Source: RGIG8748 sp045544515
GTDB lineage: Bacteria; Bacillota; Clostridia; UMGS1810
Reading direction: 5' to 3'
NCBI GenBank assembly: GCA_045544515.1
Contig: JAZPZD010000014.1
Location: 1 to 63,950 of the forward strand
Length of the DNA stretch: 63,950 bases
The notes beneath the pieces were generated by a model. The model was given only the letters and a program-made list of their open reading frames with translations. It was not told the origin of the DNA and did no database searches. The translations under genes were made by a program, and so were the position numbers. How positions within the stretch are numbered: position 1 is the first letter of the stretch; every line of letters begins with the position of its first letter. Of this stretch, positions 33,827 to 42,934 are shown one piece after another.

Positions 33827-34480
33827 ATGACAACAGATAACATCTTAAACAACGAGGTTGAATTAACAGGTACTGTGGAAACTGACCTTAAATTCAACCA
33901 TGAGGTTTATGGCGAGGGTTTTTATTCATTTGTAATTCGTGTGATGAGGTTAAGTGATATCTCTGACCTTATCAATGTAACAATATCCGAGAGGCTCCTG
34001 CAGGAATTTACACTAAACAAGGGCGACAAGGTGAGCATATCGGGACAGTTTCGTTCGTACAACAACTACACCGACACAGGCAACAAGCTGATGCTGACCG
34101 TCTTTGCAAGGGATATTGAGCTTTGGCCCGATGAGGCAAAGTTTAAAAACCCCAACAATATTTACTTAAACGGATTTTTGTGCAAAAAACCCGTCTACCG
34201 TACTACCCCGTTTGGCAGAGAGATAACAGACCTTTTGGTTGCGGTAAACAGAGCGTACAACAAATCCGACTATATCCCCTGCATTGCCTGGGGAAGAAAT
34301 GCCCGCTTTGCAGGCAGTCTTGATGTTGGGGAAAATATCAAAATTCACGGAAGAATACAAAGCCGCGACTATCAGAAAAAAATAAGCGAAGACGAAACCA
34401 TAACAAAGACCGCATATGAAATATCGGTTTCCAAAATGGAAACCGTGAGCAAAAATGATATTGAATTTGAAATTGTATGA
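33827..34480 (+). CDS. Single-stranded DNA-binding protein-like, two OB folds
   Basis: The 217-residue product appears to contain two OB folds. The first (about 8-105; NEVELTGTVETDLKFNHEVY) is divergent. The second (about 112-205; IYLNGFLCKKPVYRTTPFGR, AYNKSDYIPCIAWGRNA, KIHGRIQSRDYQKK) clearly follows the bacterial SSB pattern. There is no acidic DDDIPF-like SSB tail; the end is FEIV. It is likely an accessory ssDNA-binding protein rather than the replicative SSB. The ATG at 33827 is preferred over an upstream TTG, with GGAAGG 12 nt before it. A structured 250-bp element follows. Confidence 0.75.
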   Translation: MTTDNILNNEVELTGTVETDLKFNHEVYGEGFYSFVIRVMRLSDISDLINVTISERLLQEFTLNKGDKVSISGQFRSYNNYTDTGNKLMLTVFARDIELWPDEAKFKNPNNIYLNGFLCKKPVYRTTPFGREITDLLVAVNRAYNKSDYIPCIAWGRNARFAGSLDVGENIKIHGRIQSRDYQKKISEDETITKTAYEISVSKMETVSKNDIEFEIV

Positions 34481-34483
34481 AAC

Positions 34484-34729
34484 AGGGGATGTAAAATAAG
34501 TGCAGACCGCTTATAGGCTTGATTTCTGACATCTTACAGTTTAAAAGTATCGAAAAAGCAATAAATTTATGTAGAAATCTGCAAAATTTGCAGATTTCTC
34601 AAATTTTTAGCCTATAAGCTCTAAACGAACTTCACCTCTCGACGTGCCCTCGCACGCCTTCGGGTCCCCCTTGCAAGCACGCTTGCTTCGGTTCAGTTCG
34701 TTTATTCTGCATCTTATTTTCCTATCCCC
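34484..34729. repeat. Foldback element, MITE-like or structured RNA
   Basis: This 246-bp gene-free stretch has nested inverted repeats. The outer ends match imperfectly (GGGGAT..AAAATAAG..GCAG at 34485-34505 against 34707-34729). An 11-bp perfect pair follows (34509-34519 with 34609-34619), then a 12-bp palindrome hairpin (34574-34598). A second arm closes by AAACGAACT/AGTTCGTTT (34623-34631 with 34695-34703) and holds two small hairpins (CGTGC/GCACG and GCAAGC/GCTTGC). No gene seen inside. No target-site duplication was recognised. Confidence 0.6.
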
Positions 34730-34737
34730 AAAATCTC

Positions 34738-34786
34738 AAGGAGCTGTAAAAAATTCGTTTGGATTTTTTACAGCTCCTTGATTTTT
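34738..34786. terminator. Strong intrinsic terminator, 17-bp stem
   Basis: Perfect stem 34738-34754 with 34763-34779, loop TCGTTTGG, followed on the plus strand by GATTTTTATTTG. It overlaps the stop codon region of the convergent CDF gene. Confidence 0.85.
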
Positions 34787-35942
34787 ATTTGCCTGTATAA
34801 ATACTGTCAAAATTAACTACGCAAAAATACGAATTTCCAATCTTTTCGGTTACACCGAATTGGATTTTTGAAAGCAGCTCTTTTTGCGAGAGTTCAAAGT
34901 TATACGGAACCGCAACATCAAATATCAGATTGGTATGAGTGCTGCCCGGAACCATACGGAAATCGTGCATAGAAAGGCTCTTGTCAATATTTTCTACTAT
35001 ATCCTTTACCTTTCCCCTTGCTTCGTTGGTGGCCTCGTCGTCGGTAACGATTGGGTCCATATGGATAACAAGCTCTATGCCAAATTCTCCCGAAACCTCG
35101 CGTTCGATATTGTCTATCATATCGTGGCTTTCCAAAATATCGCCCTTGGCATCGACCTCGGCGTGAACTGATGCAAAGGTCTTGCTGGGGCCATAGCTGT
35201 GCACGATAAGGTCGTGTATGCCAATAACTCCGTCATAGGACAAAATCTTCTTTTCCAATTTGCAAATAAATTCTGTATCGGGTGCTGTGCCAAGAATTGG
35301 ATTCAGTGCCTCTTTTATAAGCGAAATCCCCGACCATATGATAAACAGCGACACGCATATTCCCACATAGCCGTCGAGCTCAACCTTGATAAAATGTGAT
35401 ATTACAAGACACACAAGAACCGCCCCTGTGGATATGGCGTCGTTTAAGCTGTCCTGTGCCGTAGCCTTAAGCACAGCCGAGTCCGCCATATTGGCATATG
35501 CACTGTACATTCTGTTCATAAAGAGCTTGCCTGTTATCGAGATTACAAGAACCGCCGCCATAAGAAGTCCAAACTCGCTCTCTGACGGATTTACTATTCT
35601 GCCAAACGAAGTCTTGATAAGCTCATAGCCTATAAAAATGATTAAAAATGCCAGAATAAGTGTTACTACATATTCTATCCTCTCGTGGCCGTACGGATGG
35701 TCCTCGTCGGCAGGCTTTCCCGATAGCTTGAAGCTTACCACAGTAATTACCGAGGTAAGTGCATCGGAAAGATTGTTAAAAGCGTCTGCCACAACAGCGA
35801 CACTGCCAAAGATAAGACCTGCTGCCATCTTTATAGCACACAGTATCACATTGCATATAATACCGAAAACACCGGCAGTTTTGCCGATGCTTTCGCGGTT
35901 TTTATTATCCTTTGTAAATAAATTGATAAGAAATTCAAACAT
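34785..35942 (-). CDS. Cation diffusion facilitator family transporter
   Basis: Exports divalent metal ions (zinc, iron, manganese or similar) by proton antiport. The 385-residue product has six helices with the CDF metal site pattern (VADAFNNLSDALTSV; DHPYGHERIEYV; ATAQDSLNDAISTG) and a cytoplasmic metal-binding C-terminal domain (GVIGIHDLIVHSYGPSKTFA, SVHAEVDAKGD). Metal specificity is not evident, and no metal regulator is adjacent. Last gene of the iscS-recA-pgsA operon, 2 nt after pgsA. Confidence 0.92.
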   Translation of the reverse strand: MFEFLINLFTKDNKNRESIGKTAGVFGIICNVILCAIKMAAGLIFGSVAVVADAFNNLSDALTSVITVVSFKLSGKPADEDHPYGHERIEYVVTLILAFLIIFIGYELIKTSFGRIVNPSESEFGLLMAAVLVISITGKLFMNRMYSAYANMADSAVLKATAQDSLNDAISTGAVLVCLVISHFIKVELDGYVGICVSLFIIWSGISLIKEALNPILGTAPDTEFICKLEKKILSYDGVIGIHDLIVHSYGPSKTFASVHAEVDAKGDILESHDMIDNIEREVSGEFGIELVIHMDPIVTDDEATNEARGKVKDIVENIDKSLSMHDFRMVPGSTHTNLIFDVAVPYNFELSQKELLSKIQFGVTEKIGNSYFCVVNFDSIYTGK

Positions 35943-35944
35943 TA

Positions 35945-36502
35945 TTACATATCCTTTAATAAATCAGCGTTTCTTGCAATATATTCATAACCGGAATAAA
36001 TTGTGAATAAAGTGGATATTGCCATTGTAACAAAACCAACTGCAGGATAGGAACAGATTTTGTATTCCATAGTAGCAAAGAGCATTGTGCATATTATAGC
36101 AATAAGCTGAATTACAGTCTTTATCTTTCCTGTCATAATTGCAGCCATTACTATGCCCTTTGATGCAGCGATGTTTCTAAGACCTGTTACGATAAATTCT
36201 CTTGCTATTATGATTACCGCCATATATGCAGGCATCAAATCGAGCTGAATAAAGCATATAAGTGCAGCCGAAACCAAGAGCTTATCTGCAAGCGGATCAA
36301 CAAACTTGCCAAAATCCGTAACCAGATTTCTGGAACGGGCAATGTGACCGTCTATGCCGTCTGTAAGCGATGCTACTGCAAAAACAACAGCCGCCCAGAT
36401 ATGATAGTACGGCAAATCATAGTGCCATCCGCACATAAGTACAATCATAAAAATCGGGATAAGTCCTACTCTTGCAAGTGTAATCTTATTTGGTAAATTC
36501 AT
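35945..36502 (-). CDS. pgsA: CDP-diacylglycerol--glycerol-3-phosphate 3-phosphatidyltransferase
   Basis: Makes phosphatidylglycerol phosphate in the membrane. The 185-residue product has four to five helices and the full CDP-alcohol phosphotransferase motif: DGIDGHIARSRNLVTDFGKF, followed by VDPLADK, around residues 48-75. The preferred ATG at 36502 has a GGAGAGG Shine-Dalgarno. A TTG two codons upstream is rejected. The start lies inside the rimO end (17-nt overlap), as in many Bacillota where rimO-pgsA-cinA-recA cluster. Confidence 0.94.
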   Translation of the reverse strand: MNLPNKITLARVGLIPIFMIVLMCGWHYDLPYYHIWAAVVFAVASLTDGIDGHIARSRNLVTDFGKFVDPLADKLLVSAALICFIQLDLMPAYMAVIIIAREFIVTGLRNIAASKGIVMAAIMTGKIKTVIQLIAIICTMLFATMEYKICSYPAVGFVTMAISTLFTIYSGYEYIARNADLLKDM

Positions 36503-37826
36503 TTTCAACCTCTCCTGTCACATCATATTCGTCGGCTTCGAGTATTCTTATATTTACTATGTCGCCGGCGTTTAGTTCGTATTTGCTGTATATATATGCA
36601 GTACCGTCAACATCGGGTGTGTCCTGTGCGGTTCTGCCTACATAACAAAAATTATCTTCGTCGTAGCCCTCTATTATAGCCTCGGCAAAGCTGCCTATTT
36701 TGTCCTGATTTCTCTTGTAGGAAATCTCCTGCAAAAGCTCCATAATCGCCTTGTGCCTTATCTCTTTTATTTGCTCGGGGATTTGCTCGGGGAAATCTGC
36801 CGCAGGTGTACCCTCCTCGCACGAATAGGTAAAGGCACCTACTCTGTCAAGCGGATAATTAACCAAAAATTCTTTTAATGTTTCAAAATCCTCGTCCGTT
36901 TCACCGGGAAATCCCACAATAAGCGAGGTGCGTATTACGATATTTGGTATTCTTTTTCTCAATTCCTCAATAAGCTCTTGCACTTCTTTTTGGCGGCTTC
37001 TTCTGCCCATACGCTTTAGTACGCTGTCTGATATGTGCTGCAGCGGCATATCAAGGTATTTTACAACCTTGGGGTTATTGGCTATCTCGTCTACAAGCTT
37101 TTTGGTGATATTTTCGGGATAGCAATACTGAAGTCTTATCCACTCTATGCCATCTATAGCCGATATTTGCTCAAGTAAGTCTGCCAAATCGTATTTTTCG
37201 CCGTCTTTTCCGTAGCAGGCGGTATCCTGAGCTATTAATATTACTTCTTTAACTCCCTCTTTTGCGAGAGCTTTTACCTCATTTAGAATGCTTTCCATCG
37301 GGCGTGACTTGTACTTTCCGCGAAGCTTGGGGATAATGCAATATGTGCAAAAGTTGTCACATCCGTCTGCAATCTTGACATAGGCGGTGTAGCTTGCCGT
37401 TGTTCGTATCCTGGGCAGGTCATAGCCCACAATACTGTTGGCATCGCCTACAAAGGATAGCTTTTCGCCTTTGGTATAATAACAATCTATAACCTCTGCA
37501 ATTCTGGCATAGTCCGTAGTTCCGAGGATTATGTCAACCTCCGGCAAAGATGCCTCTATATCCTCCCTGTATCTCTGGGCAAGACATCCGCACACGATAA
37601 GAAGTTCACACTTTTGTTCCTTGTAGAGAGCCATCTCCAATATTGCAGATATGGACTCCTCCTTGGCACTGTCTATAAATGCACAGGTGTTTACTACGAT
37701 AATATCAGCCTCGGTAACATCGGCGGTTATGCCGTAACCTTTATCTGTAAGTATTCCGAGCATTGTTTCGGTGTCGGTTAAGTTTTTGGCACAACCGAGC
37801 GAAACAAAACCAATCTTTTTTATCAT
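36486..37826 (-). CDS. rimO: Ribosomal protein S12 methylthiotransferase RimO
   Basis: Radical SAM enzyme that methylthiolates an aspartate of ribosomal protein S12. The 446-residue product has the N-terminal cluster cysteines C12, C48 and C81, the radical SAM CX3CX2C at C156, C160 and C163 (CDNFCTYC), and a C-terminal TRAM domain (YVGRTAQDTPDVDGTAYI). FVSLGCAKNLTDTE is the RimO-specific start that separates it from MiaB. It lies 8 nt after recX in the recA operon. Confidence 0.96.
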   Translation of the reverse strand: MIKKIGFVSLGCAKNLTDTETMLGILTDKGYGITADVTEADIIVVNTCAFIDSAKEESISAILEMALYKEQKCELLIVCGCLAQRYREDIEASLPEVDIILGTTDYARIAEVIDCYYTKGEKLSFVGDANSIVGYDLPRIRTTASYTAYVKIADGCDNFCTYCIIPKLRGKYKSRPMESILNEVKALAKEGVKEVILIAQDTACYGKDGEKYDLADLLEQISAIDGIEWIRLQYCYPENITKKLVDEIANNPKVVKYLDMPLQHISDSVLKRMGRRSRQKEVQELIEELRKRIPNIVIRTSLIVGFPGETDEDFETLKEFLVNYPLDRVGAFTYSCEEGTPAADFPEQIPEQIKEIRHKAIMELLQEISYKRNQDKIGSFAEAIIEGYDEDNFCYVGRTAQDTPDVDGTAYIYSKYELNAGDIVNIRILEADEYDVTGEVENEFTK

Positions 37827-37834
37827 ATATTATA

Positions 37835-38449
37835 TCAATCCTTTTTAAGTAGCTCCAATGCACGCTGTGCAACACCAAAATCAAAGCCTCTCGACACTAT
37901 ATGGCGTACACATTTTGCCTTAACCTTTGGGTCCGAAAAATCCTCCCCGGCATACTTTCGTACGATGTACTCGCACAGCACATTTTCATCGGCAAGACGG
38001 CATTCGTACAAAACATCTTCTATGGTGTTTTTGTCTATGCCTTTTTGCGTGAGTTCGTACACGATTTTGTTTTTGCCCCATATCTTTTCTGCGGCGTATT
38101 CCATAAAAAGCTGTGCAAAGTTTAAATCATCGATATATCCAAGTGATGTAAACTCCTCTATTACCTCGCATACCACTATTTTGTCATAGCCTTTTTTGAT
38201 AAGTAAGTCAGAGAGCATATGCGAAGTTACACTCTTTTTGGAAAGTATGTCCAGTGCCTTTGCCTTGGCTTTGCCAAACTGCGACTCAAACAAAAGATTT
38301 TTGAGCTTTTGCTCATCTATTTCTATGCCCGCTTTAATCCCGAGGGTAAGTGCATCGACCTCGTCGAGCGACAAAACATACTCCCCGTCTAAATAAACAT
38401 TTACCCTCGACGGATTATTCTTTTGTCCGGAAACCTCGGTTATCTTCAT
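37835..38449 (-). CDS. recX: Recombination regulator RecX
   Basis: Binds RecA filaments and modulates recombination. The 204-residue product has RecX three-helix repeats (KAKALDILSKKSVTSHMLSD, LIKKGYDKIVVCEVIEEF, YIDDLNFAQLF) and the typical start ITEVSGQKNNPSRVNVYLDG. It lies 5 nt downstream of recA, with which it is clearly cotranscribed and functionally paired. Confidence 0.93.
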   Translation of the reverse strand: MKITEVSGQKNNPSRVNVYLDGEYVLSLDEVDALTLGIKAGIEIDEQKLKNLLFESQFGKAKAKALDILSKKSVTSHMLSDLLIKKGYDKIVVCEVIEEFTSLGYIDDLNFAQLFMEYAAEKIWGKNKIVYELTQKGIDKNTIEDVLYECRLADENVLCEYIVRKYAGEDFSDPKVKAKCVRHIVSRGFDFGVAQRALELLKKD

Positions 38450-38454
38450 AGAAA

Positions 38455-39552
38455 TTATTCCTCATCGCTTTGTGCAGGGGCTTTGATTTTTGCGGCTCTT
38501 TCTGCGGCAATGCGTTCTTTTTCTCGTTTTTCTTCGTTTACCTTATCCATAATTTTGTCGTATATTTCGTCGGTAAGTTCGGGGTGGTCTTTAAGGAATT
38601 CCTTTACCTTATCTCTGCCCTGACCTATGCGGTCTCCGTTATAGGAATACCACGAGCCGCCCTTTTGGATTACATCCATCTGAACTGCGATGTCTATGAT
38701 GCTTCCCTCTCTGGAAATACCCTCGCCAAACATTATGTCGAATTCTGCTTCTTTAAACGGAGGTGCAACCTTGTTTTTTACGACCTTTGCCTTGGTTCTG
38801 TTACCGATTACATTGGTACCGTCTTTGATAGCCTCTATTCTTCTTATGTCAACTCGTACAGACGAATAGAACTTGAGTGCTCTTCCTCCTGTTGTTACCT
38901 CGGGATTGCCGTACATTACGCCGACCTTTTCTCTTAACTGATTTATAAATATGGCAACTGTGTTGGATTTGTTTATGATGCTTGTAAGTTTTCTAAGTGC
39001 CTGAGACATAAGTCTTGCATGAAGTCCCACATGAGAGTCACCCATTATACCTGCGATTTCTGCCTTGGGTACGAGTGCGGCTACAGAGTCTACAACTATT
39101 ACATCTATGGCACCGCTTCTGGCAAGGGCTTCGGCAATCTCCAATGCCTGCTCGCCGGTGTCGGGCTGTGATACGATAAGACGGTCTATGTCAACGCCGA
39201 GCTTTTGCGCATATATGGGATCCAACGCATGCTCTGCATCGATAAATGCCGCCTCTCCGCCCTGTCTTTGAGCTTCGGCGATTACATGGAGGGCAACTGT
39301 CGTTTTACCAGAGGATTCGGGTCCGTAGATTTCTGTAATTCTGCCTCTGGGAAGTCCGCCTGCACCAAGTGCTATGTCAAGACTAAGTGCCCCTGTGGAT
39401 ATGGTTTCTATCTGTTTTATAGGTGCATTGCCAAGACGCATAATGGAACCCGCACCAAAGGTATTTTCAATCTGTGCAAGAGCCTGGTCTATGGCTTCGG
39501 CCTTTCCGCCTGTTTCCACAGCACCCTTGATTGACATTTTTTCTTTTGCCAT
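38455..39552 (-). CDS. recA: Recombinase RecA
   Basis: ATP-dependent strand exchange and SOS coprotease. The 365-residue product has Walker A GPESSGKTT near 77-85, VIVVDSVAALVPKAEI, the L2 loop region around NQLREKVGVMYGNPEVTTGG, and an acidic C-terminus. Start ATG with a GAGGTG Shine-Dalgarno. Upstream pncC is 11 nt away. No LexA box was recognised nearby, and transcription appears to come from the iscS promoter several genes upstream. Confidence 0.98.
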   Translation of the reverse strand: MAKEKMSIKGAVETGGKAEAIDQALAQIENTFGAGSIMRLGNAPIKQIETISTGALSLDIALGAGGLPRGRITEIYGPESSGKTTVALHVIAEAQRQGGEAAFIDAEHALDPIYAQKLGVDIDRLIVSQPDTGEQALEIAEALARSGAIDVIVVDSVAALVPKAEIAGIMGDSHVGLHARLMSQALRKLTSIINKSNTVAIFINQLREKVGVMYGNPEVTTGGRALKFYSSVRVDIRRIEAIKDGTNVIGNRTKAKVVKNKVAPPFKEAEFDIMFGEGISREGSIIDIAVQMDVIQKGGSWYSYNGDRIGQGRDKVKEFLKDHPELTDEIYDKIMDKVNEEKREKERIAAERAAKIKAPAQSDEE

Positions 39553-39563
39553 AATATTTCACC

Positions 39564-40046
39564 TCAATTAATATTTTCTATTATTATCTCCAGTGCTTTT
39601 AAAACCGTACTTTTTCTTACGGTATCTCTGTCACCCGAAAATATGTTTTTAAACACCTGCGTCTCTTTGCCCGATACGGCAAGTCCTATATACACAAGAC
39701 CCACAGGTTTATCCAAAGTCGCTCCCGTAGGACCTGCAATGCCTGTAACAGAAACTGCAATATCAGAGCCCGACAAAGCCATAACGCCCTCTGCCATTTG
39801 CTTGGCAGTGTCGGGGCTTACCGCACCGCATTTGGCAAGTGTGGCTTCCTTGACCTTTAAAAGCTCCTCCTTGGCACTGTTGGCATAGGTTACAACGCCG
39901 TAGCCGTAGCACTCGCTCATACCCGGAACTGATGTAAGGGCAGCTCCTATAAGACCGCCTGTACAGCTCTCTGCAGTTGAAACCGTAAGCGATTTTTCTT
40001 TTAAAAGCCTATATAACTTTTCTGCAAGAAGATACTCTTTTTTCAT
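39564..40046 (-). CDS. pncC: Nicotinamide-nucleotide amidohydrolase, CinA C-terminal domain only
   Basis: Deamidates nicotinamide mononucleotide in NAD salvage. The 160-residue product is a stand-alone CinA C-terminal domain: STAESCTGGLIGAALTSVPG, GVVTYANSAKEELL, SVTGIAGPTG. The N-terminal ADP-ribose/molybdopterin-binding half of full CinA (about 410 residues) is absent. No frame for it is found upstream, where thiI ends 4 nt away. Its position before recA matches cinA in other Bacillota. Confidence 0.92.
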   Translation of the reverse strand: MKKEYLLAEKLYRLLKEKSLTVSTAESCTGGLIGAALTSVPGMSECYGYGVVTYANSAKEELLKVKEATLAKCGAVSPDTAKQMAEGVMALSGSDIAVSVTGIAGPTGATLDKPVGLVYIGLAVSGKETQVFKNIFSGDRDTVRKSTVLKALEIIIENIN

Positions 40047-40050
40047 AACA

Positions 40051-41226
40051 TTAACACTCTACAATTTCTGTTCCCTCAACCGCCTCATTAATCAGTCTTT
40101 CGCAGTCTAAAAGGTTTTGGGACATAACGATTTTTTCTATCTTGGGTTTGGTAGTGGGATGCTTGGGTGTAAATACCGTGCAGCAGTCCTCGTAAGGCAG
40201 GATAGATGTTTCAAATGTATCTATATTTCTGGAAATCTCCACAATTTCCTCCTTGTCCATACCTATGAGGGGTCTAAATACGGGGATAGACACCGCATCG
40301 TCTGTAACGGCTAAAGCACTCATCGTTTGGCTGGCAACCTGACCGATGCTCTCACCCGTTACAAGTGCCTGACAGCCTCTCTTTTCTGCGATTTTCTGCG
40401 AAATCTGCATCATAAAGCGACGCATTACAAGAGTTAGGTGCTCCTCGGGACATTTGTCGCGGATTTCGAGCTGAATATCGGTAAAGGGTACTATGTGAAC
40501 CTTGATACCGCCCATAAAATCGCCTATAATCTGTGCAAGCTTCAGCACCTTGTCCTTGGCTCTGTCGCTGGTATACGGATAGCTGAAAAAGTGTATGGCT
40601 TCGAGCTTGACCCCGCGTTTTCCTATCATATAGCCTGCAACGGGGCTGTCTATACCGCCCGAGAGCAAAAGCATAGCCTTGCCGTTGGTACCGACGGGCA
40701 TACCGCCTGTGCCCTTTTCTCTTCCGGTGTGAACATAGGCATAGCCCTCTCTTATTTCAACATGGATTGTAACCTCGGGGTTATTTACATCAACCTTTAG
40801 GTGATGGTATTTAGAGAGAATTCTTCCGCCAACCTCGGCACAGATTTCGGGGGATTTGAGCGGGAATTTTTTGTCGGCTCTTTTTGCCTCAACCTTAAAT
40901 GTTTCAGCCCCACGCAAAACCGCATCAAAGCTCTCCTTTATTTCTTGCTCTACCGCATCTATTGACTTTTCGGTCTTATATGCAACAACGATAGACACAA
41001 TGCCAAAGACCTTCTTTAGCTTTTCTACTATGGCGTCTATCTGCATATCGCTCTCTAATGGCTCTATATATATCGTAGCCTGGGCTTTGGTTATATTAAC
41101 CTTGCCCTCATCTGCTATTGCTCTTTTTATGTTTTTGATAAGGGCGTCCTCAAACACAGGGCGGTTGTAGCCTTTTAGTATGATTTCGCCATATCTTACA
41201 AGTACAAGTTTTTTCAATTTATACAC
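40051..41226 (-). CDS. thiI: tRNA 4-thiouridine synthase ThiI (no rhodanese domain)
   Basis: Adenylates and thiolates U8 of tRNA. The 391-residue product has a ferredoxin-like start, a THUMP domain (about 60-165) and a PP-loop ATPase with LLLSGGIDSPVAGYM at 187-201, plus GESIGQVASQTM. The C-terminal rhodanese domain of the E. coli enzyme is absent, as in Bacillus, where a dedicated cysteine desulfurase supplies sulfur. That partner is the upstream gene, one base away. A role in thiazole synthesis is possible but not required. Confidence 0.95.
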   Translation of the reverse strand: MYKLKKLVLVRYGEIILKGYNRPVFEDALIKNIKRAIADEGKVNITKAQATIYIEPLESDMQIDAIVEKLKKVFGIVSIVVAYKTEKSIDAVEQEIKESFDAVLRGAETFKVEAKRADKKFPLKSPEICAEVGGRILSKYHHLKVDVNNPEVTIHVEIREGYAYVHTGREKGTGGMPVGTNGKAMLLLSGGIDSPVAGYMIGKRGVKLEAIHFFSYPYTSDRAKDKVLKLAQIIGDFMGGIKVHIVPFTDIQLEIRDKCPEEHLTLVMRRFMMQISQKIAEKRGCQALVTGESIGQVASQTMSALAVTDDAVSIPVFRPLIGMDKEEIVEISRNIDTFETSILPYEDCCTVFTPKHPTTKPKIEKIVMSQNLLDCERLINEAVEGTEIVEC

Positions 41227-41227
41227 C

Positions 41228-42367
41228 CTATCTCATTATTTTTCTAAGAAGCGGTACTTCCTTTTTTAGCACATCGGCGACATAGACAATATCCTCTGTG
41301 GTATTAAACTCGCTGAAACTAAAGCGTATTGCACCGTCTGTGATGTTATCCGTAATACCCATTGATTTTAACACATAGTTGAGTTTCTTTTTGGAATTGC
41401 AGGCAGACCCTGTGGAAACATATATTCCCTTGGATTCCAATATGTGCAAAAGCACCTCGGACTTTAGCCCCGGAAAAGACACATTAAGTATAGAATATAT
41501 GCTGTTCTCGGGCGAATTTACCACGACATTTTCGATTCTTTGGCATATCAAATCCAAGAGGGTTTGCTTTAGATGTGTGATATTTTCCTTTGCCGATTGC
41601 ATATTGTTAAACTTAATCTCTGCCGCCTTGGCAAAGCCGCATATTCCTGCAAGGTTTTCGGTACCCGAACGCATACCGCCCTCCTGATTTCCGCCGAATA
41701 CGATGGGGTTGATGCGGGTTTTGTCCTTGATATAGAGTGCACCCACACCGTTTGGACCGTGTATCTTGTGCGAGGAAATGCTTATCATTTCGGCACCGAT
41801 TTGGCGGGTATTTATATCTATCTTGCCGTATGACTGAACTGCATCTATGTGCAGGGCACACTTTGTGTGGTCAATTCTGCGCGATATTTCCTCTATGGGC
41901 ATAATGGCACCTGTTTCGTTATTAACATGCATTATGCTTACAAGGATTGTTTTGTCATCTATGCTTTGGCACAGTTTGTCCACATCAACAAGTCCGTTTT
42001 CGTCTACATCGAGATAGCACACCTCAAAGCCCTGACTCTCCAAAAAAGAAAACGCCTGCAAAACTGCCATATGCTCGGTCTTTTGGGTAATGAGTCTATT
42101 GCCTCTCTTGCGGTTGGCCATAGCGTAACCGATAATTGCAAGATTGTCGCTCTCGGTACCGCCCGATGTAAAAACTATGCACTTATCGTCGCAGTTTAGT
42201 GTACGGGCAATGGTATGCCTTGCATCTTTCAGACTGTCCTCCGCCTTTTTGCCAAGAAGGTGCAGCGACGAAGGATTGGCATAATTGTTATTCAAAATAT
42301 GGGTTATGGTATCCACAACCTCGCTGTACGGCTTGGTGGTGGCACTGTTGTCAAGATATACTTCCAT
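41228..42367 (-). CDS. iscS: Cysteine desulfurase (NifS/IscS family)
   Basis: PLP enzyme that removes sulfur from cysteine as a persulfide. The 379-residue product has DNSATT at the start, the PLP lysine K201 in SSHKIHGPNG and the active cysteine C323 in STGSACNSK. It is immediately followed by thiI, as in the Bacillus nifZ-thiI pair, so its main job is probably tRNA thiolation. No iscU or iscR is present. First gene of the long recA operon, with an AGGAG Shine-Dalgarno. Confidence 0.94.
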   Translation of the reverse strand: MEVYLDNSATTKPYSEVVDTITHILNNNYANPSSLHLLGKKAEDSLKDARHTIARTLNCDDKCIVFTSGGTESDNLAIIGYAMANRKRGNRLITQKTEHMAVLQAFSFLESQGFEVCYLDVDENGLVDVDKLCQSIDDKTILVSIMHVNNETGAIMPIEEISRRIDHTKCALHIDAVQSYGKIDINTRQIGAEMISISSHKIHGPNGVGALYIKDKTRINPIVFGGNQEGGMRSGTENLAGICGFAKAAEIKFNNMQSAKENITHLKQTLLDLICQRIENVVVNSPENSIYSILNVSFPGLKSEVLLHILESKGIYVSTGSACNSKKKLNYVLKSMGITDNITDGAIRFSFSEFNTTEDIVYVADVLKKEVPLLRKIMR

Positions 42368-42391
42368 AATGTCTGCTCCTCATATACATTT

Positions 42392-42420
42392 ATTTTACTA
42401 CAAAATATGTATTTTTTCAA
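42392..42420 (-). promoter_or_regulatory. Sigma-A promoter of the iscS-thiI-pncC-recA operon
   Basis: -35 TTGAAA (42415-42420), 17-nt spacer, -10 TAAAAT (42392-42397), 24 nt before the iscS start and directly after the Gx transporter gene. Confidence 0.72.
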
Positions 42421-42433
42421 GGTATAAATGGAT

Positions 42434-42922
42434 TTAATTTTTTAGTGCATTTACAGCAAACTGTGCACAAAGACCTGTAAAAACACCCGTTACAACACCG
42501 GCAAGACAAAGGACAATTCCGTAGTATACAAGAGATGGCGAATTAAACATAAAAATCGCACATATAATCTGCCCTATATTATGGAACACACTGCCTATAA
42601 CACCCAGTGCCCAGAGGGTATTTTTGCCAAAAAAATTTTTAAGGCACACGCTCACCCCAAAGCACAAAAGCCCTCCGCAAAGACTGTACAAAAGCGAAAC
42701 CGCCTGCCCTGTGAAGATGTTGCCCAGTATTATCCTTATCATAAGAATAAAAAAGGTGTCCCTGGCGCCCAATATGTATAGTGCGGCAAGAGTTACCGCA
42801 TTGGAAAGCCCTATCTTTATCCCGGGGATTGCTACCGGTGGAGGAATTTGAGCTTCCAAAACAAATATCACAAGTGCAATACACGAAAAAAGTGCACATC
42901 TTATAAGCCTTTTGGTCTGCAT
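42434..42922 (-). CDS. Gx transporter family (heptaprenyl diphosphate synthase component I-like) membrane protein
   Basis: The 162-residue hydrophobic protein has five to six helices and family landmarks EAQIPPPVAIPGIKIGLSNA and LGNIFTGQAVSLLYSLCGG. The family was named after a heptaprenyl diphosphate synthase component but looks like an ECF-type substrate-binding membrane subunit; the real substrate is not known. It follows a NusG domain II protein by 12 nt, a pairing repeated in many Clostridia, often beside rnf or apbE genes that are not present here. Confidence 0.85.
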   Translation of the reverse strand: MQTKRLIRCALFSCIALVIFVLEAQIPPPVAIPGIKIGLSNAVTLAALYILGARDTFFILMIRIILGNIFTGQAVSLLYSLCGGLLCFGVSVCLKNFFGKNTLWALGVIGSVFHNIGQIICAIFMFNSPSLVYYGIVLCLAGVVTGVFTGLCAQFAVNALKN

Positions 42923-42934
42923 ACATCGTCCTCC

